DNA from: Strix aluco
Lineage: Eukaryota > Chordata > Aves > Strigiformes > Strigidae
Direction of reading: 5' to 3'
DNA: 64,000 bases
NCBI RefSeq assembly: GCF_031877795.1
Contig: NC_133955.1
Coordinates: forward strand, 2,480,001-2,544,000
The notes under the pieces were generated by a model. That model did not search any database and was not told the DNA's origin. It worked only from the letters and a program-made list of their open reading frames with translations. Shown in pieces: positions 34,201-54,929 of this stretch; the stretch's first letter is position 1; each line of letters begins with the position of its first letter. Both the position numbers and the translations under genes were made by a program.

Positions 34201-37200
34201 GAGTGCTCCCTCTAACAGATGAAATTAGGAGTTGTAACATCAAGTGCTTGTGTTGGGAAATGCCTGCATCTTCCGAGTGTCACTTTGCGACACCTGGCTC
34301 AAGTTGGCATCCCTCTCCTCTAGCCCTGTGCAGCAGCTGGGGAAGGCAACCTCCAACAGCCCTTGGCCCTTGCCCAAGGGTGTTTCAGTCTCCTTTCTTG
34401 TTTGGCATCAGGGCTGCAAGATCCTCACGCAGGACACAGCCACACCATGCCCTTATGTTTCATCCCAAACAGCCTGGCCAGGCAGAGGACCCTTGAGGAT
34501 GAAGAAGAGCAGCAAAGAGAGCGCCGGCGAAGGCACCGGAGCCTGCTGTCCTCCACATCGATGGATGAAGAACCTCCTAGTCCTGGGAAAGACACCAGCC
34601 CAGCTTCCAGCAGGTGTGTGGGGTCCTGCTAGCATCAGTTTTACTCATGATGCTCATGGCTTGCAGCTTGCTGCCTTGTTTTTCTCAACCCTGAGCTAAA
34701 GCTGCTGCAGTTGGTGGGAGTCTCTTCTGGATGAGAGTGGGCTGAGCTGTGGGAAGAGCAGGGGTCCGATGGGCCACTGGGCAGAGGGGTGGGCTTCACA
34801 GCAGGAGTACAAGAAGAGGGGTCTACCTCTGGTGGGCTCAGTCATGGGCCTCAACATGTCTCATGGACAGGGAGCTGATGCGCCAGGGTGAGGGTTGGTG
34901 CTGAGGTTGAACTTGGGTGGGTGCTGGCCATCCCCTAGTGGGATCTTGAACAGGTAAGAGCAGACAGACACCCATCTCTGCAGGGCAGCTGAATCGAGCA
35001 TGCAGACCCTGGCTGGCTCTTCTCCTCCTCCTCTGAACATTGCAGTGATGTTGTATGTCCTTTGCTGAATGGGGGAGGTGACCCAAGGGCTTTGCAGTGG
35101 TGCTCCCAAAGTCCCTTGCTGCAGGGAGCTGGGATTTGGGGGTGCCCTGAGATCAGGCTACCCTTACACAACCTGACCCACTCTCTAAATTGATTCTGGA
35201 AATGTCCAGTATTTAGGTGGTTTTTGTCCAGAGTGAGACTCTTGTTCTAGAGGTGATTCCCTCTGTTTCAGACAGGATGAAGGTAGGATGCTTGGCTTGA
35301 ATATGGGTTGAACAGGAATTGGACATGACTAATATGAACAAGCTAGACAGGACAAATCCCCCTTCCCTGGTGCTAGCACAGGCCAGCCATGTGGTGATTG
35401 CGATTCAGGATGAGGGCAAACTTTATCCCATCTCCTTCCCAACTCCCAGAGACTGTATAGTTACAGCCTGCATGGCCCTGGACTAATGTCCTATCTGTCC
35501 CTTCCCAAATGTGGTGCCTGAGGGAAGGAGGGGAAACGACTGCTTTGCAGAATGTATTGGGACTGTGATCGGACCCTGCAATAGCAGACTGATTTACAAC
35601 CAACAGTTTAAACTTAAAGATAGTGGTATTTTTTCTGGTCCAGTGAAGAGCCACAGACACACATCTCATCCAGCAGCAGACCCAGCACGCTGGTCTGAGC
35701 CTACAGCTTTTTGGCACAGGACTTGGTGGATGCTGATGTCCTAGGATGAGGCTGCAGAAATGCTTGATCTCTGCCCCAAAAAAGAAAAAAAATACTTTTA
35801 ATCCAAATTTGTCCTTGGATAGCCTATCTGGGGTGATGGGGATGAGTGTGGCTGCAAGTCCTGGTCTGCAGGGGTGACTTCAGGATGTCGGTGGGATTTT
35901 TACAGCCTCCCCACCCTGAGCCTTTCACCTGGGTTAACCTCACCTGCAGCATCAAAGCCAGTGCTCTGGCTCCACGGTGCTCAGGTTTAATCCCCATTTT
36001 GTCCCTGTCTCTAGACCTCAATCCCTGGTGAAGCCAGTGTCTCCGGAGGACAGGGAAGAGTGTAAGCTCTCGGAGGTGCTGAAGACACAAGAAGGGAGAC
36101 GGACAAGGTCCCCAATGGCCATCTCTGAAAAGCGGAGGCAGAAGAAGGAGCAGCAGGATCCAGGGGTGGGGACAAGCCGCGCAGAGGCAGGGACGCAGCC
36201 ACGCATGGGGCAGGAGAGCATCCAGACTGGAGAGCAGGGTCAGGATGCGGCCAAGGGTAGAGGGGACCCACCAGGAGACCAGCACCCAGAGCCAGCCTCA
36301 GAGAGGAAGGTGATGGTGAGGGGACGGCTCCAGGACAAAGAGGGACAAGGTGTGGGGACACCTTGTGGGGAGCAGAAGAAAGAGGTTGTGGAGACACAGC
36401 GGCGGGCATCGCCGGAGCTGGGGGGCTGCCGGCTCCGTGAAGTGAAGATTCTGACCAGACAGGGAAGCCGCAGCATGGAGGAGAAGACAGCCGTGGTGGT
36501 GACCTCATCTCTGGACCAGCAGGTGAGCAGGAATGGACAAGGCACCAACCCCTGGGGTGCAGAGTCCTGGTTGCTGGGAGGACAACAGAGAGAGGGAGAG
36601 CCCAAAAGTACCAGGAGGGAAATAGGACCCGTAGGCTCTTGGGGAAGGTTCTTCTGAGAGCTGCAAACTTCCTTTCCCTCCCTTACATGTGCTATTCTGA
36701 TAACCTTCTCCAGCAAGCCCCTACTGATGGCCATCACGGTTTCCCTGAAGAGGCATTTGGGTCTTTGTGTATCCAAGTGAGACAGTCAAAGTTTGGAGGA
36801 TTTTGATCTCAAACTCCAGCCTCCAAACCGGTTCCCACCCTGGCTGCCTTTCTCCCTGCACCTCAACCTTCTCTGCAAACTCTGCAGGGATGCATCAGAT
36901 GTCTGCTTTTTCCTCAGCGACCATCCAGGAATCCCTCGAAGGAGGTAATACAGCTGTCTCCCATCCAAGATGAACCTGCAAAGAAGTCAGATACTTCTCC
37001 AACTCACATCACCTACAGCAGCTCCATCAGACGAACCAGCCCAAGAACTGTCTCCTTTCGGGTAAGAACTAAAGCAAGTGGGAGAAAGACCCCCATTTCG
37101 GCAGTGGAGGATGGGGGGAAGGAAGGGTTGCTTTGGTCTCTAGGTTATGTTGGCAGAGCCTATTCCCAAAAGTGTGTTCAAAATCCATCCTTGATCTGGG

Positions 37201-40200
37201 TGTTGCAGTTCTGCTTCAGTCCCTCCTCCATTTTCCTTCTTTGTGTCTGACTGAAGGCCTGTGATGATGAACATGTTCCATGTTCCTACGCTTTGTGCTG
37301 GTGTGGAAACTTGTAGGAAGCGATGAGAAAACAGGGAGCTCATTGTCCTCAGATTTTCCAGAGTCAGAGGAATGACCATCTGCCTTCCAGCATTTCTAGT
37401 CTTCTCTGAGAGCACAGGATAAAAATAAAATCCATCTTCCTTCTTGTCCCTTGTTACATCCCTGAGAATATCTTCAATTCTAGCCCCCCAGAAAAGATCT
37501 CTGGAATAAAGTGCTTAGAGAGGCTGGGAAAACCAAGAGCTGTTGAGAACCTCCCTGCTGTGAATCAGAGCTGACTGGCTAGGCTTAACTGACTTTTATG
37601 GTGCTTTATTGGGAATAAAACTGGTAACACTATAAAGTGTCTTTAGTCTGGGGAGCTTTCAGATATTGGATAAACTCTGGTGTGGGTGAAAATGGAGCTT
37701 GCTTGAAAATGGGGGAGATGAGTCCAAGACAGTTTGGTAGCCAAAGATGTCTTTGCTATCTCTTGTCCTTGTGTCTTCCAGGTGATCTCAAGAAAACAGA
37801 AAGAAGAAAGCCAAAGCCCTCTCACAAGGAGGTCAGCACCTCTTTTCATATTACTTTGGTCTTGGTGGGCAGGAATTGTCACCCTTTGTTTTCCAAGGGA
37901 GGAGAAGGAGGTAATGGGACCTCGTATCAGTGAGTGCCCTGGCACAAGTTTGCTGAACATTGGTCCCCAAGGTGTCTGGCTGACCAGGCAGCAATGCTTA
38001 GCAGAGGTCAATGTCCAACGCACAGCTTCTGTACAAGATCCCCCCAGCTAGATCCTGCTGTCTCTTGGTTGATATAGTTTCTCATCAGTGCTTGTGCCTG
38101 CACAGGAATGGTTAAGTGTTGAGTGGTGCAGCACCACAACAGGGTCCCATTCTTGGAGATATCAAAACCCACTATACAGGTCCATGAGCAACCTGATCTG
38201 GCTTTGGTGATCAGATCAAGTGATCTTCCACATCTCCATGGCAAAGTTTGGACAGCTGGCTTAAAAACTGTTGAGGAACCAAGAGCTGAGGTCTGAATGC
38301 ACGGAGTCTATAAGATGCCCTCCCCCACCTCTGAATGCAGGGCAGGGTGTGGGGCTTTATGGGCATCTGGAATTGCATATATGCAAACTATAGGCAAACT
38401 TGTACTGATATTGGTAAAGAAGCAGTTCAGACCTGGCAGTGGTGAAGACAGGGTAAATGGAGGAGCTCGGTGCTATTTTTCAATGTACATGTGGCCCTAG
38501 TTAGGTGGTGAGACCCAGCGATCTTGGTCACCAGCAGGGAATGAGCTGCCTTGGTTCACTTGGCAGATGGATGCAGGAATGCCTGGGTCGGATGGGGTCT
38601 TCTGCCAAGTGGAGTCCCCCAGGACCATGGGCTGAGTCCCAGGAAATCCTGAGGGGACTGTGTCCAACTGTCTCCCCTCTTCTTCACCAGCGCGAGTTTG
38701 AGGATCCCAGGTAGCAGCACCACTATTGGGGAGAAGCTGGAAAAGTACACCTCAGCAGTGCAGGTACCAAAACCCCTTGGCATAGCCGGACTGGCATGGG
38801 AGGGATGTGTGGGGTGAGGGAGAGGGGTGGCCTGGAGCTGAGCAGGGAAGGGAGAGAGGGACTGAGCTACACCAAACAACCAGAGTTAATAGGGTTGAAG
38901 AAAATGGTCCCAGCCAGAAAAAGGGATTGGCCTTAGGTTTTAGAAGCAGGGAGGGGTTATCACTTGGAGAGGGTCATGGGGATGCTGCACGGCCCTGCTG
39001 GGGGAGCATTGGGGCAATCCGTGAGCTGGTGATGGGCAGGGAGGAAGCAGATCCCAACAGGCTCGGGACATGAGACAGAAGTAGGACTTTGCTTTTTACT
39101 GCTTGGGGTGTGGCACGACCCCTGCTGATGCCCCTCTCTCCTCCCAGCGCTCAGAGGTGGTGAAATCATCCCTGACTATTCAGAAGAGCCTCTTGCTGTC
39201 CTCAGAGGGGGTGGCCAGCAAGCGCAACTTCTTTGAAGCGAGTGCTCCCAGCAAGGCTGAGTCACTGGCTGTCAGGAAGGTAAGGGCAGGAGCTGGCCCG
39301 AGCGAGGACCTTCAAGCAGGATCCTGTGCTGGGTGAGGCAGCAGCTTTTTAGACAAATCTTTCCCTGTTTGGATACCAACGCACAGCCCAGAAGGCTGCT
39401 GCCTGGATGCAGTTTGATGGGAGTTCGGTCCTTGCTGAGCGGTACCAGGCAGGGCTGGACTTGGGCACCAGCTGCCACCGAAACTGTGCTCTGCAGTGTG
39501 TGGGTTCATGCCGATGCACTGGTATTTGAGGAGCTGGGAAGGGGCCAAGGTGTAGGCTGGTGTCTGCCTGTTGCAGATTTGCTCAGTCTCCCCATGCCTT
39601 GGGGGCTGTCTCGGGTTATATTCGTACAGTGGAAGAGCTGTTGCTGTAACCCTGGTGTTGCTCTCTGTGCCACAGGACAATCTGAAGATCCCGGGATCGG
39701 TGACATCCCGCATTAATCTGTGGATCAGCCGAACTCAGGAACCTGTCAAGGAGGAAAAGAGCAAGGTACCGGCTTGTGCTGACACCTTGGGCTAGAGCCC
39801 TGAGACCAGGCAGCCTGGTGGGACACGTCCCTGCACCTGGGGTGGTGGGGCTTGAAGGGTTGATGGACCCTTGGCTGAACCCATTAAAGGGTTTGAGAGG
39901 AGCTTAGCCAGGGTTGGAGGTTTGGGTGCTGCAGGGCCACCATGGCAAGATGTCAGGTCTCTACTTGTTACTGTGCTGTGATCCTGATCCCAAAGTGCCC
40001 AAGGCAGCTGCTCCCAGCCCTTGATGGGGTGAGGAGGGAGCAGGCACCAGCTGGATGTGTGTCTCAGGAGACATGCAGGGGGACCTGACCCTGCCATCAG
40101 TGAGAGGGATCACCCCAGCATGATCCCATCTCTATCACTGTCTGGAGGACTATCTCTGACCTGGAGGCCAGTGGGAGATGAACCATATGCTCAGTCCTTT

Positions 40201-41050
40201 GGCACTGGGCTCTGCAGGGCTTGGAGAACTGTGTGTGCACTGAGAGGTCCTGCTGCATGTGGCGACTAGAGTGATCTGCATCCCTGAGTGTATCCCAGCC
40301 CCCAAAACTAAGGTGTCTTGTAGCTGTGGGGTCAAAGTGCCCAGCTAAGGGGTCTCAGAGGGCAGCACTTTGCCACCGTGGCTGCTCCAAGGACAGGGAT
40401 GCAAGGGGGACAGACAGGAAACCCTTTGGCCTCTGAGTACTTGAAAAGGAGAGGTTCAGCAAGTCCTGGGGAGGTATCACTGTTTACAGCAATAAGGTGT
40501 TTTGCCACTGCTCATAGCAGAGTCTCCTGGAGCAGCCTGGGTACAGGACCAGGAGGGGCAGCTCCAGCCCAGCCCTGCAGCCCGGGCAGGCAAGTCTGGG
40601 CACCCCCAGCACTGAGCTGCAGAGATTAGCACTGCCCAAACGTGTCTGTACTGGGAGGCTGTGCTGGCTCTGTGTCTGCCAGGAAAGGGTTTGCTCCTGG
40701 GGTCACTCTTGGGTAAAGTTTGCAGCTCCTTTATCAGTTTTTCCTATAATAATACCTGCTGCCATCCATCTCTGTGGGCTGGAGCTGCACTTGGTTTTGA
40801 GGGTCCACCAGGTGCAGGATCTCAAAGCTGGCTGGTTTCACCTGGAACACATATGCTGCAAGGTTTGGTTTAAGTCAGACAAAGGCAACACGGAACATGA
40901 GACATGGGGAAAACCTTCTCGTGACACTTACGAGTCTCTTGATGTTTGCAGGACATCAGGAAAATAAACAGCCTGCCAAACCGTGACGTCTGGGTAAAGC
41001 AGCCTGGAGACACTCCTGGAGACACCAAGGTAGACATGGAGCTGCTTTGA
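31283..41050 (+). CDS. LAD1: LAD1, ladinin-1 (complete, about 424 residues)
   Basis: Ladinin-1 is an epithelial, largely disordered protein, first described as a basement-membrane anchoring-filament antigen and later linked to the actin cytoskeleton and ERK signalling. Exons: 31283-31320, 34473-34613, 36015-36522, 36918-37061, 37782-37831, 38691-38763, 39148-39279, 39676-39765, 40952-41050. The start MSLGRRNWSDLSSLARQRTL aligns with human MAVSRKDWSALSSLARQRTL and the acidic/basic EDEEEQQRERRRRHR follows. Further blocks: TYSSSIRRTSPRTVSFR, LTRSASLRIP, GEKLEKY, EGVASKRNFFE, SVTSRINLWISRTQE. Exon 3 is a 508-nt charged block without the long run of SEK-type repeats of human LAD1 (517 residues), which explains the shorter protein. 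Exon 5 uses AG|GTCAGC, fixed by the LTR-SAS match. No signal peptide or membrane helix is seen. The last exon is read through to TGA (ending VDMELL, like human LDAEV). Confidence 0.93.
31321..34472 (+). other. LAD1: LAD1 intron 1
   Basis: Opens GTAGGT and closes CCCAAACAG. It is 3.15 kb, with GC-rich and AT-rich stretches. No exon, RNA gene or recognised repeat was found inside. Confidence 0.75.
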
Positions 41051-42525
41051 AAACTGGTGCATCCTCTGAGCTAAGGGCAGAGCCGGGACCTGCCCACTGG
41101 TGCATCACTCACAGGGCAGGTGTGGGAGAACCAGGCTATGGAGGGGAGAGGGGTGTGGGACATCCAGGACCCCATGACTTGGGAGAGTCAGCAGGAGGGG
41201 ACAACTGGAGGCAGCTGTGAGGGTGAGAAGGGCTCTACTCTGGAAGAGGAGGGAAGTGTCATGTGGTGGGATCTAGGGGATGACTGCCTGTCCCATCCCC
41301 TGTTTGGGACAAGTATGGTCCTGGATAAAGTAGCTGCCTTTGAGGGTTTGCAGCCTCAGGCCCAGCCTCACTGTTTCTCACTTTCTTTTCCAGCTGTAAT
41401 AATATCAGTTGTAATAATATCAGATGATCTGGGAAAAAGTGTTTTGCTCTGAAGACCAAAGCTCAGCCCTACGCAACCATCCAGCAGCCCACTGCCACGA
41501 GCGTCTCCCACGCCATGTGTAGGTGCACTCCAGGTTGCTGGGGTCTTCTGCTTGTGGGATGGGAAGGAAGAAGACTGGAAGATTATCCCTGCGCCCCCAG
41601 TCCTCACTCACTGCCTGCCTGGGAGCGCCCAGGCCTGGAGACTCCTTGCAATGCTGAAGGCAGACTCTTGCCTTATTTCCCCAAAATGTTTTGATGTTTT
41701 GCGCCTAATGTCTGGCTGTGCTCCATAACTGCTTGCAAAGAGGATCAGTCTCCTTTGCAGCTGGATCATGTCAGTGGGGCAAGAAGCTGCCTGGCCAAGG
41801 GAGTTTCAGCTGCACGTCCATGGACCATGTCCATCCCTGCTGCCTGGCTCATGTGGGGTGAGGTGGAGCAGGCAGATGTCACGCCCCCTCCTAGGCTGTC
41901 ACTGCTGGAGGGACCCAACCAAAGGCAAACGTGTGCACCAGTGTAACTTGGAGATGCCTCATGGAAGAAGGGTGGACCTGATGGCCCTGGTGCTTCCCTC
42001 CAACACACACCTGAGCCAGAGCCAAAGACTTGGCCTTCTCCACCTCGCCCTTACTCTTGCCTGCCCCCTACAAGCAGCGACCCCTTTCACTTAGTGATAC
42101 AGGAAGGGTGGGCTGGCCATGCCCCTATTTTGGGGGTTGCATGGAGCTGAGAGCCCTGTGCTGGACTCCTTCTGCAAACCCCATTTCCCTCTCACTCTTC
42201 CTCCTGAGCCCTTTGCCTGTGGCTGTGCAGACCCTTGGTTCTGCACTCCCTGGGCTGCTGAGCCCACCCAGCAGGGAAGCAGGGTGCTGTCTCAAGGCCA
42301 GCTTTAGGGTGCCATGGGCAGCCCATAAAATGATGCTCAAATCCTTCTGCTGGAGCCATTCAACGGGATCGGGCTGTGCCTTGAGCAACCATTGTGGTGT
42401 CCAAATTTGGTGTGGGACTCTATTTCTGCCCCTGAATCTAATCTTGCTTGCTGGGCTTTGGAAAGGACTTAATTTTCTCTGTGCCTTTTTTTTTTTTCCT
42501 AATAAAAGTTGCTCTTTCTTAGATG
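41051..42525 (+). other. LAD1: LAD1 3' UTR with poly(A) signal
   Basis: It runs to AATAAA at 42501-42506, preceded by a T-rich stretch and followed by TGCTCTTTC. A strong acceptor-like site (CTTTCTTTTCCAG, ending 41393) lies inside; used with the weak donor AAG|GTAGAC at 41020-41025 it would give an alternative ending in which the next codons are CTG TAA. Confidence 0.7.
42501..42506 (+). terminator. LAD1: AATAAA poly(A) signal of LAD1
   Basis: A canonical hexamer about 1.45 kb after the LAD1 stop and only about 560 bp before the predicted TNNT2 transcription start. Confidence 0.75.
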
Positions 42526-42760
42526 CTCCCCGTCATGTGCTCCTGGGCTGGGACTGGGAACTGATTGCTTCCCTTCTTCTGGCAAGAGGAAAAAAGGCAA
42601 AAACCTGAGACAAATGTGTCCTGGGGGTGTGTGTGGGGTAAAAGCAGCCTGAGACTCTTCGCTTCTCATTACAGCATCTTGGACCCAGTGCAGTGGCTGA
42701 GCGAGCCTGGGCTGGGGGCTGTGATGGAGGGTCCGATCCTCTGATCACGGCAGCGCTGCC

Positions 42761-43060
42761 TTATCAGTGTCCCTGGCCCTAGAAAGTGACAGCTGGCTGG
42801 CTTGTGTCAACCCCTTGGGCACTCGTGTATCTCAGTCAGGAGGGTTTAAAATAGCAAATCTCTGAGGCCACACAATAGCTTGGGCTTATATGGGCTCCTG
42901 GGGGGAAGGGGGAGCGGTGGAGGGGGCCAGGGCTGCGGCTGCCAAAATAGCAGCTCACAAGTGTTGCATTCCTCGCTGGGCGCCGGGCACATTCCTCCCG
43001 GCGCTGCCCGCCCCGGGGTGGGCGCTGGAGCCCCCTTAAAGCCTCCTGCTCCCAAAGAGC
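42761..43060 (+). promoter_or_regulatory. TNNT2: TNNT2 proximal cardiac/embryonic muscle promoter
   Basis: Two exact M-CAT boxes CATTCCT (42967-42973 and 42990-42996, 23 bp apart) lie upstream of a TATA-like TTAAA (43036-43040). Paired M-CAT elements bound by TEAD factors are the defining feature of the chicken cardiac troponin T promoter. Further upstream are a GATA motif (TTATCA, 42761-42766) and a CArG-like GCTTATATGG (42884-42893, one mismatch to CCW6GG). Transcription is expected to start near 43065, which places the M-CATs at roughly -75 and -98. Confidence 0.8.
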
Positions 43061-43064
43061 ATTT

Positions 43065-43124
43065 CCCAGACGCCCGCCAGCTTCCCCTCGGCTCCTTGGG
43101 ATCTCACCGGTGCCCCACGGCAGA
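43065..43124 (+). other. TNNT2: TNNT2 non-coding exon 1
   Basis: About 60 nt from the expected start, 25 nt after TTAAA, to the donor CAGAG|GTAAGG at 43125. The start is approximate. Chicken TNNT2 is known to have a non-coding first exon. Confidence 0.65.
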
Positions 43125-45517
43125 GGTAAGGCTGAGGAGGCGGGGTGCCTGCTCATGGCGTAGGATGCTCAGTGGAAGGGAAGTTGTTAAAGACCCAGAA
43201 GTGCTTTGGCTCACGGTTAACGATCCTCCCCAGCCGCTTGCACTGGGATGTATTTTTGCCATGAAGGCATTCCCATGGATAAAACATCAGGACCCTCTCC
43301 AGCGGGTTGTATTAGCAACTTGCCCAACGCCTTTTGCACCACCCCAATGTGTGCCAAAGTGGCTGAGAAGGATTTTGGCTGCCCTGGTTCCGGGGAAGTC
43401 TCACAGATCCCTATTCCTTTCTGGAGGGGACAGGAGGGATGCGATGCCTGTGGGAGAGTCAGGCCAGCCTGGCCCTGGCTCGCTGGCAGCCCAAAGGGTG
43501 GGTTAGAAGTGGGATGCTCCTGTGCATGGTCTGACCCTGCCAAGCCAGAAGGGAGCAGCGCCGTGACCCACACTGGAGCAAATGTTGGGAAATGAGAGCT
43601 CCACGTCTGGGAAGCCTGGAGAAAAGCAGAGACTGTGAACCGTGGAGAATTAACTCAGGCCCAGAGGTTCGACCAGCCAGGCCTGAGCTAATTGAGAGGG
43701 GGTTTTTAAGGAGTGGGAGGGATATCTGGAGTATTTAATCCACAGCAAATGATGGGAGATTTTTTTTCGATCAGTAATTTGTGCAATATTTCCTCTTTAA
43801 CTCTGTAATAACTCTGCTGGACTTTCCCTAATTCTTTCAAAACAAGATTTCAAAGCTTTGATGGAAAGGTTTATCTGTTTCTGTGAAGAGGATGCATAAA
43901 TATTTCCTAGCGACATTTTCTGGTGTAACATTAGCTTTTTTTGTGTACTCCTTAACAGTCCTGGTTTTGTTGTTGTTCCTCAGCAAATGGTCTATGGGAT
44001 CTAGTGATGTATGAGAGAGGAGATGAAAAGAGATGTAGAAATAAACATTCACAAATGCATGTTTGCACTGTCATGGCCAGGAGGGAGTCTCCACTCTTGT
44101 GTTGTGAGAGAACCACGTGAAGTCTTGGGTGTTCAGAAGCCAAATTCTGGGGGCAGTAGGACCATGCAGAGCCTGGGTGAAAAGAAGGGCCAGGAACTGA
44201 TGTTCAACAGGGAGCAAAGATTGAGGGGATGGTGTGAGAGGGGTGTGCTTAGGGTCAAGCCCCAGATGCACACTGGGGAAGTGAACGATGATGGCAGAAG
44301 CAGGCGGTGAACCCGAGGCAGACAGTGCTGAGTTCTGACTTAATTTGTCTCCAAAAAGCACCTTCTGAGTCATTGCTCAGAAGTGAGATTTGACAACCCC
44401 CCGGGAGCCATGGGTATGCAGAGGCACCCTTCCTGTAACGCATCTTTCCCATGCTTGTGGATTCCAGTCCTGGATTCAGCATCTTGAATAAGCGATCCTG
44501 AAGCCTGTCCTACCCATCCTGGGTAATAAATGCTCAACAGATGTAGCCAGGACCAGTTGTTCCCAGACACCCGGCAGAAGGAGAAGTGAAGCGGCGCTGC
44601 TCTGGGAACAGGTGGTTTAGCACATGGAAGCTATTTCTAGATCTGCCTTGCGTTGTCCTGCTGCATCTCAGCTTTGCCGAGGTCTGGCATGAACGCAAGC
44701 TGCGGACAGGCTCTGCAGGGGCTTGGGCTGATGCTCAGGGCTGCCCAGGGCTGGGCCTGATCATGGGGCTGGTCTGTGCAGACCTTGCAGTGGAGCATTG
44801 GGTGGAAGCTAGATGAGGTGGAACAATGAGCGTAATCCTCCTGGCCACAGTTGTGAGGGAGATGGGTGTGCTGGGAATACGATCATGGCTGTTTCTGCAG
44901 AGTTATTAGCCCTATTGCTAAACCAGGCTGTGAATTATTCTTTTTAGCTAACCTCAGTCTCAGGGCCAGGACCAGGGAACAAATGCTCCTGCTGAGCCCA
45001 GATCGTCCCTTTCCAGAGCATGCTCCGCGCTTGGAGGGCTGGGCTGGGAGGTCTCACCAGGACCTCATGCTGTGGCTTGTGCAGGACTGTAAATCTGTGA
45101 TAACAGGACGTCCCTGCAAGTTCCCAACTGAAGCTAAGAATAGTCAGGAAGCAAAACAAGCTGAACATTATAATTGGGTTATTTGCCTGTGTCCTGAGCA
45201 AACACAGCACCCTGAGATTGGCTGCGCGTCCCGGACATGGCTCCTGACAGCAGTTATCAGTGTTGCATGAGGCAGTGTCTAATATCCTGCCTTCTATTTG
45301 GGGCAAGCTGTGATCCTGGGAGGGAGGGGAGGGGGGAGCCTTATCTCTGTTGAGATAACGCTGTCACAGCCTAGCTGGGGACAGCTCGAAGATCCAAGTG
45401 CTTTGGTGAGATGCAGCATTTCTGTGCCTGTGTCTCGGGTGCTGGAGGACGGGCTGTGCTTGTCCTTATCTCAGCTCCTAACCCTTGCTTTTTCCAATCT
45501 GCCTTGAATTCTGCTAG
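43125..45517 (+). other. TNNT2: TNNT2 intron 1
   Basis: A 2.4-kb intron between GTAAGG and CTGCTAG. Its last 420 bp hold an unusual group of GATA motifs (see findings). No exon or recognised repeat inside. Confidence 0.65.
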
Positions 45518-45521
45518 ATAA
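45098..45521 (+). promoter_or_regulatory. TNNT2: Cluster of six GATA motifs, one pair as a perfect palindrome
   Basis: WGATAR motifs on either strand at 45098-45103 (TGATAA), 45254-45259 (TTATCA), 45341-45347 (TTATCTC), 45352-45358 (GAGATAA), 45466-45472 (TTATCTC) and 45516-45521 (AGATAA, across the acceptor). The third and fourth form an inverted repeat with a 4-bp spacer. GATA4 is a main cardiac activator of TNNT2 in other species. Enhancer activity is inferred. Confidence 0.4.
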
Positions 45522-45527
45522 CCAGGC

Positions 45528-54670
<9,143 letters not shown>

Positions 54671-54915
54671 ATGAATCAGAAGGCAAAGGAGGCTCAGCCA
54701 TGGAGAGGTGTATTGCCTTTTGGTCAACCAGCTGGCTTCCCCATGTCGTGGAGCCTGCACCACACATCCACCCACCCTCCCACTGCACAGAGCCTGCAAA
54801 GTCGTTGCTGCAGGCACAGCGCTGCCTGGGAGGGCAGATGCTTTGCAAGGTGCCATTCTCGTCTCCACACCCCCAGCTGATGTTGTGTCTGTAAATAAAG
54901 AGAACGGTGAGGGGG
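54671..54915 (+). other. TNNT2: TNNT2 3' UTR with poly(A) signal
   Basis: A short 3' UTR after TAG (54668-54670) runs to AATAAA at 54894-54899, followed by the GT-rich GGTGAGGGGGTGAGGGTGTTG, a typical downstream element. Confidence 0.85.
54894..54899 (+). terminator. TNNT2: AATAAA poly(A) signal of TNNT2
   Basis: A canonical hexamer about 225 nt after the stop codon, with a GT-rich element just downstream. Confidence 0.88.
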
Positions 54916-54929
54916 TGAGGGTGTTGTCT

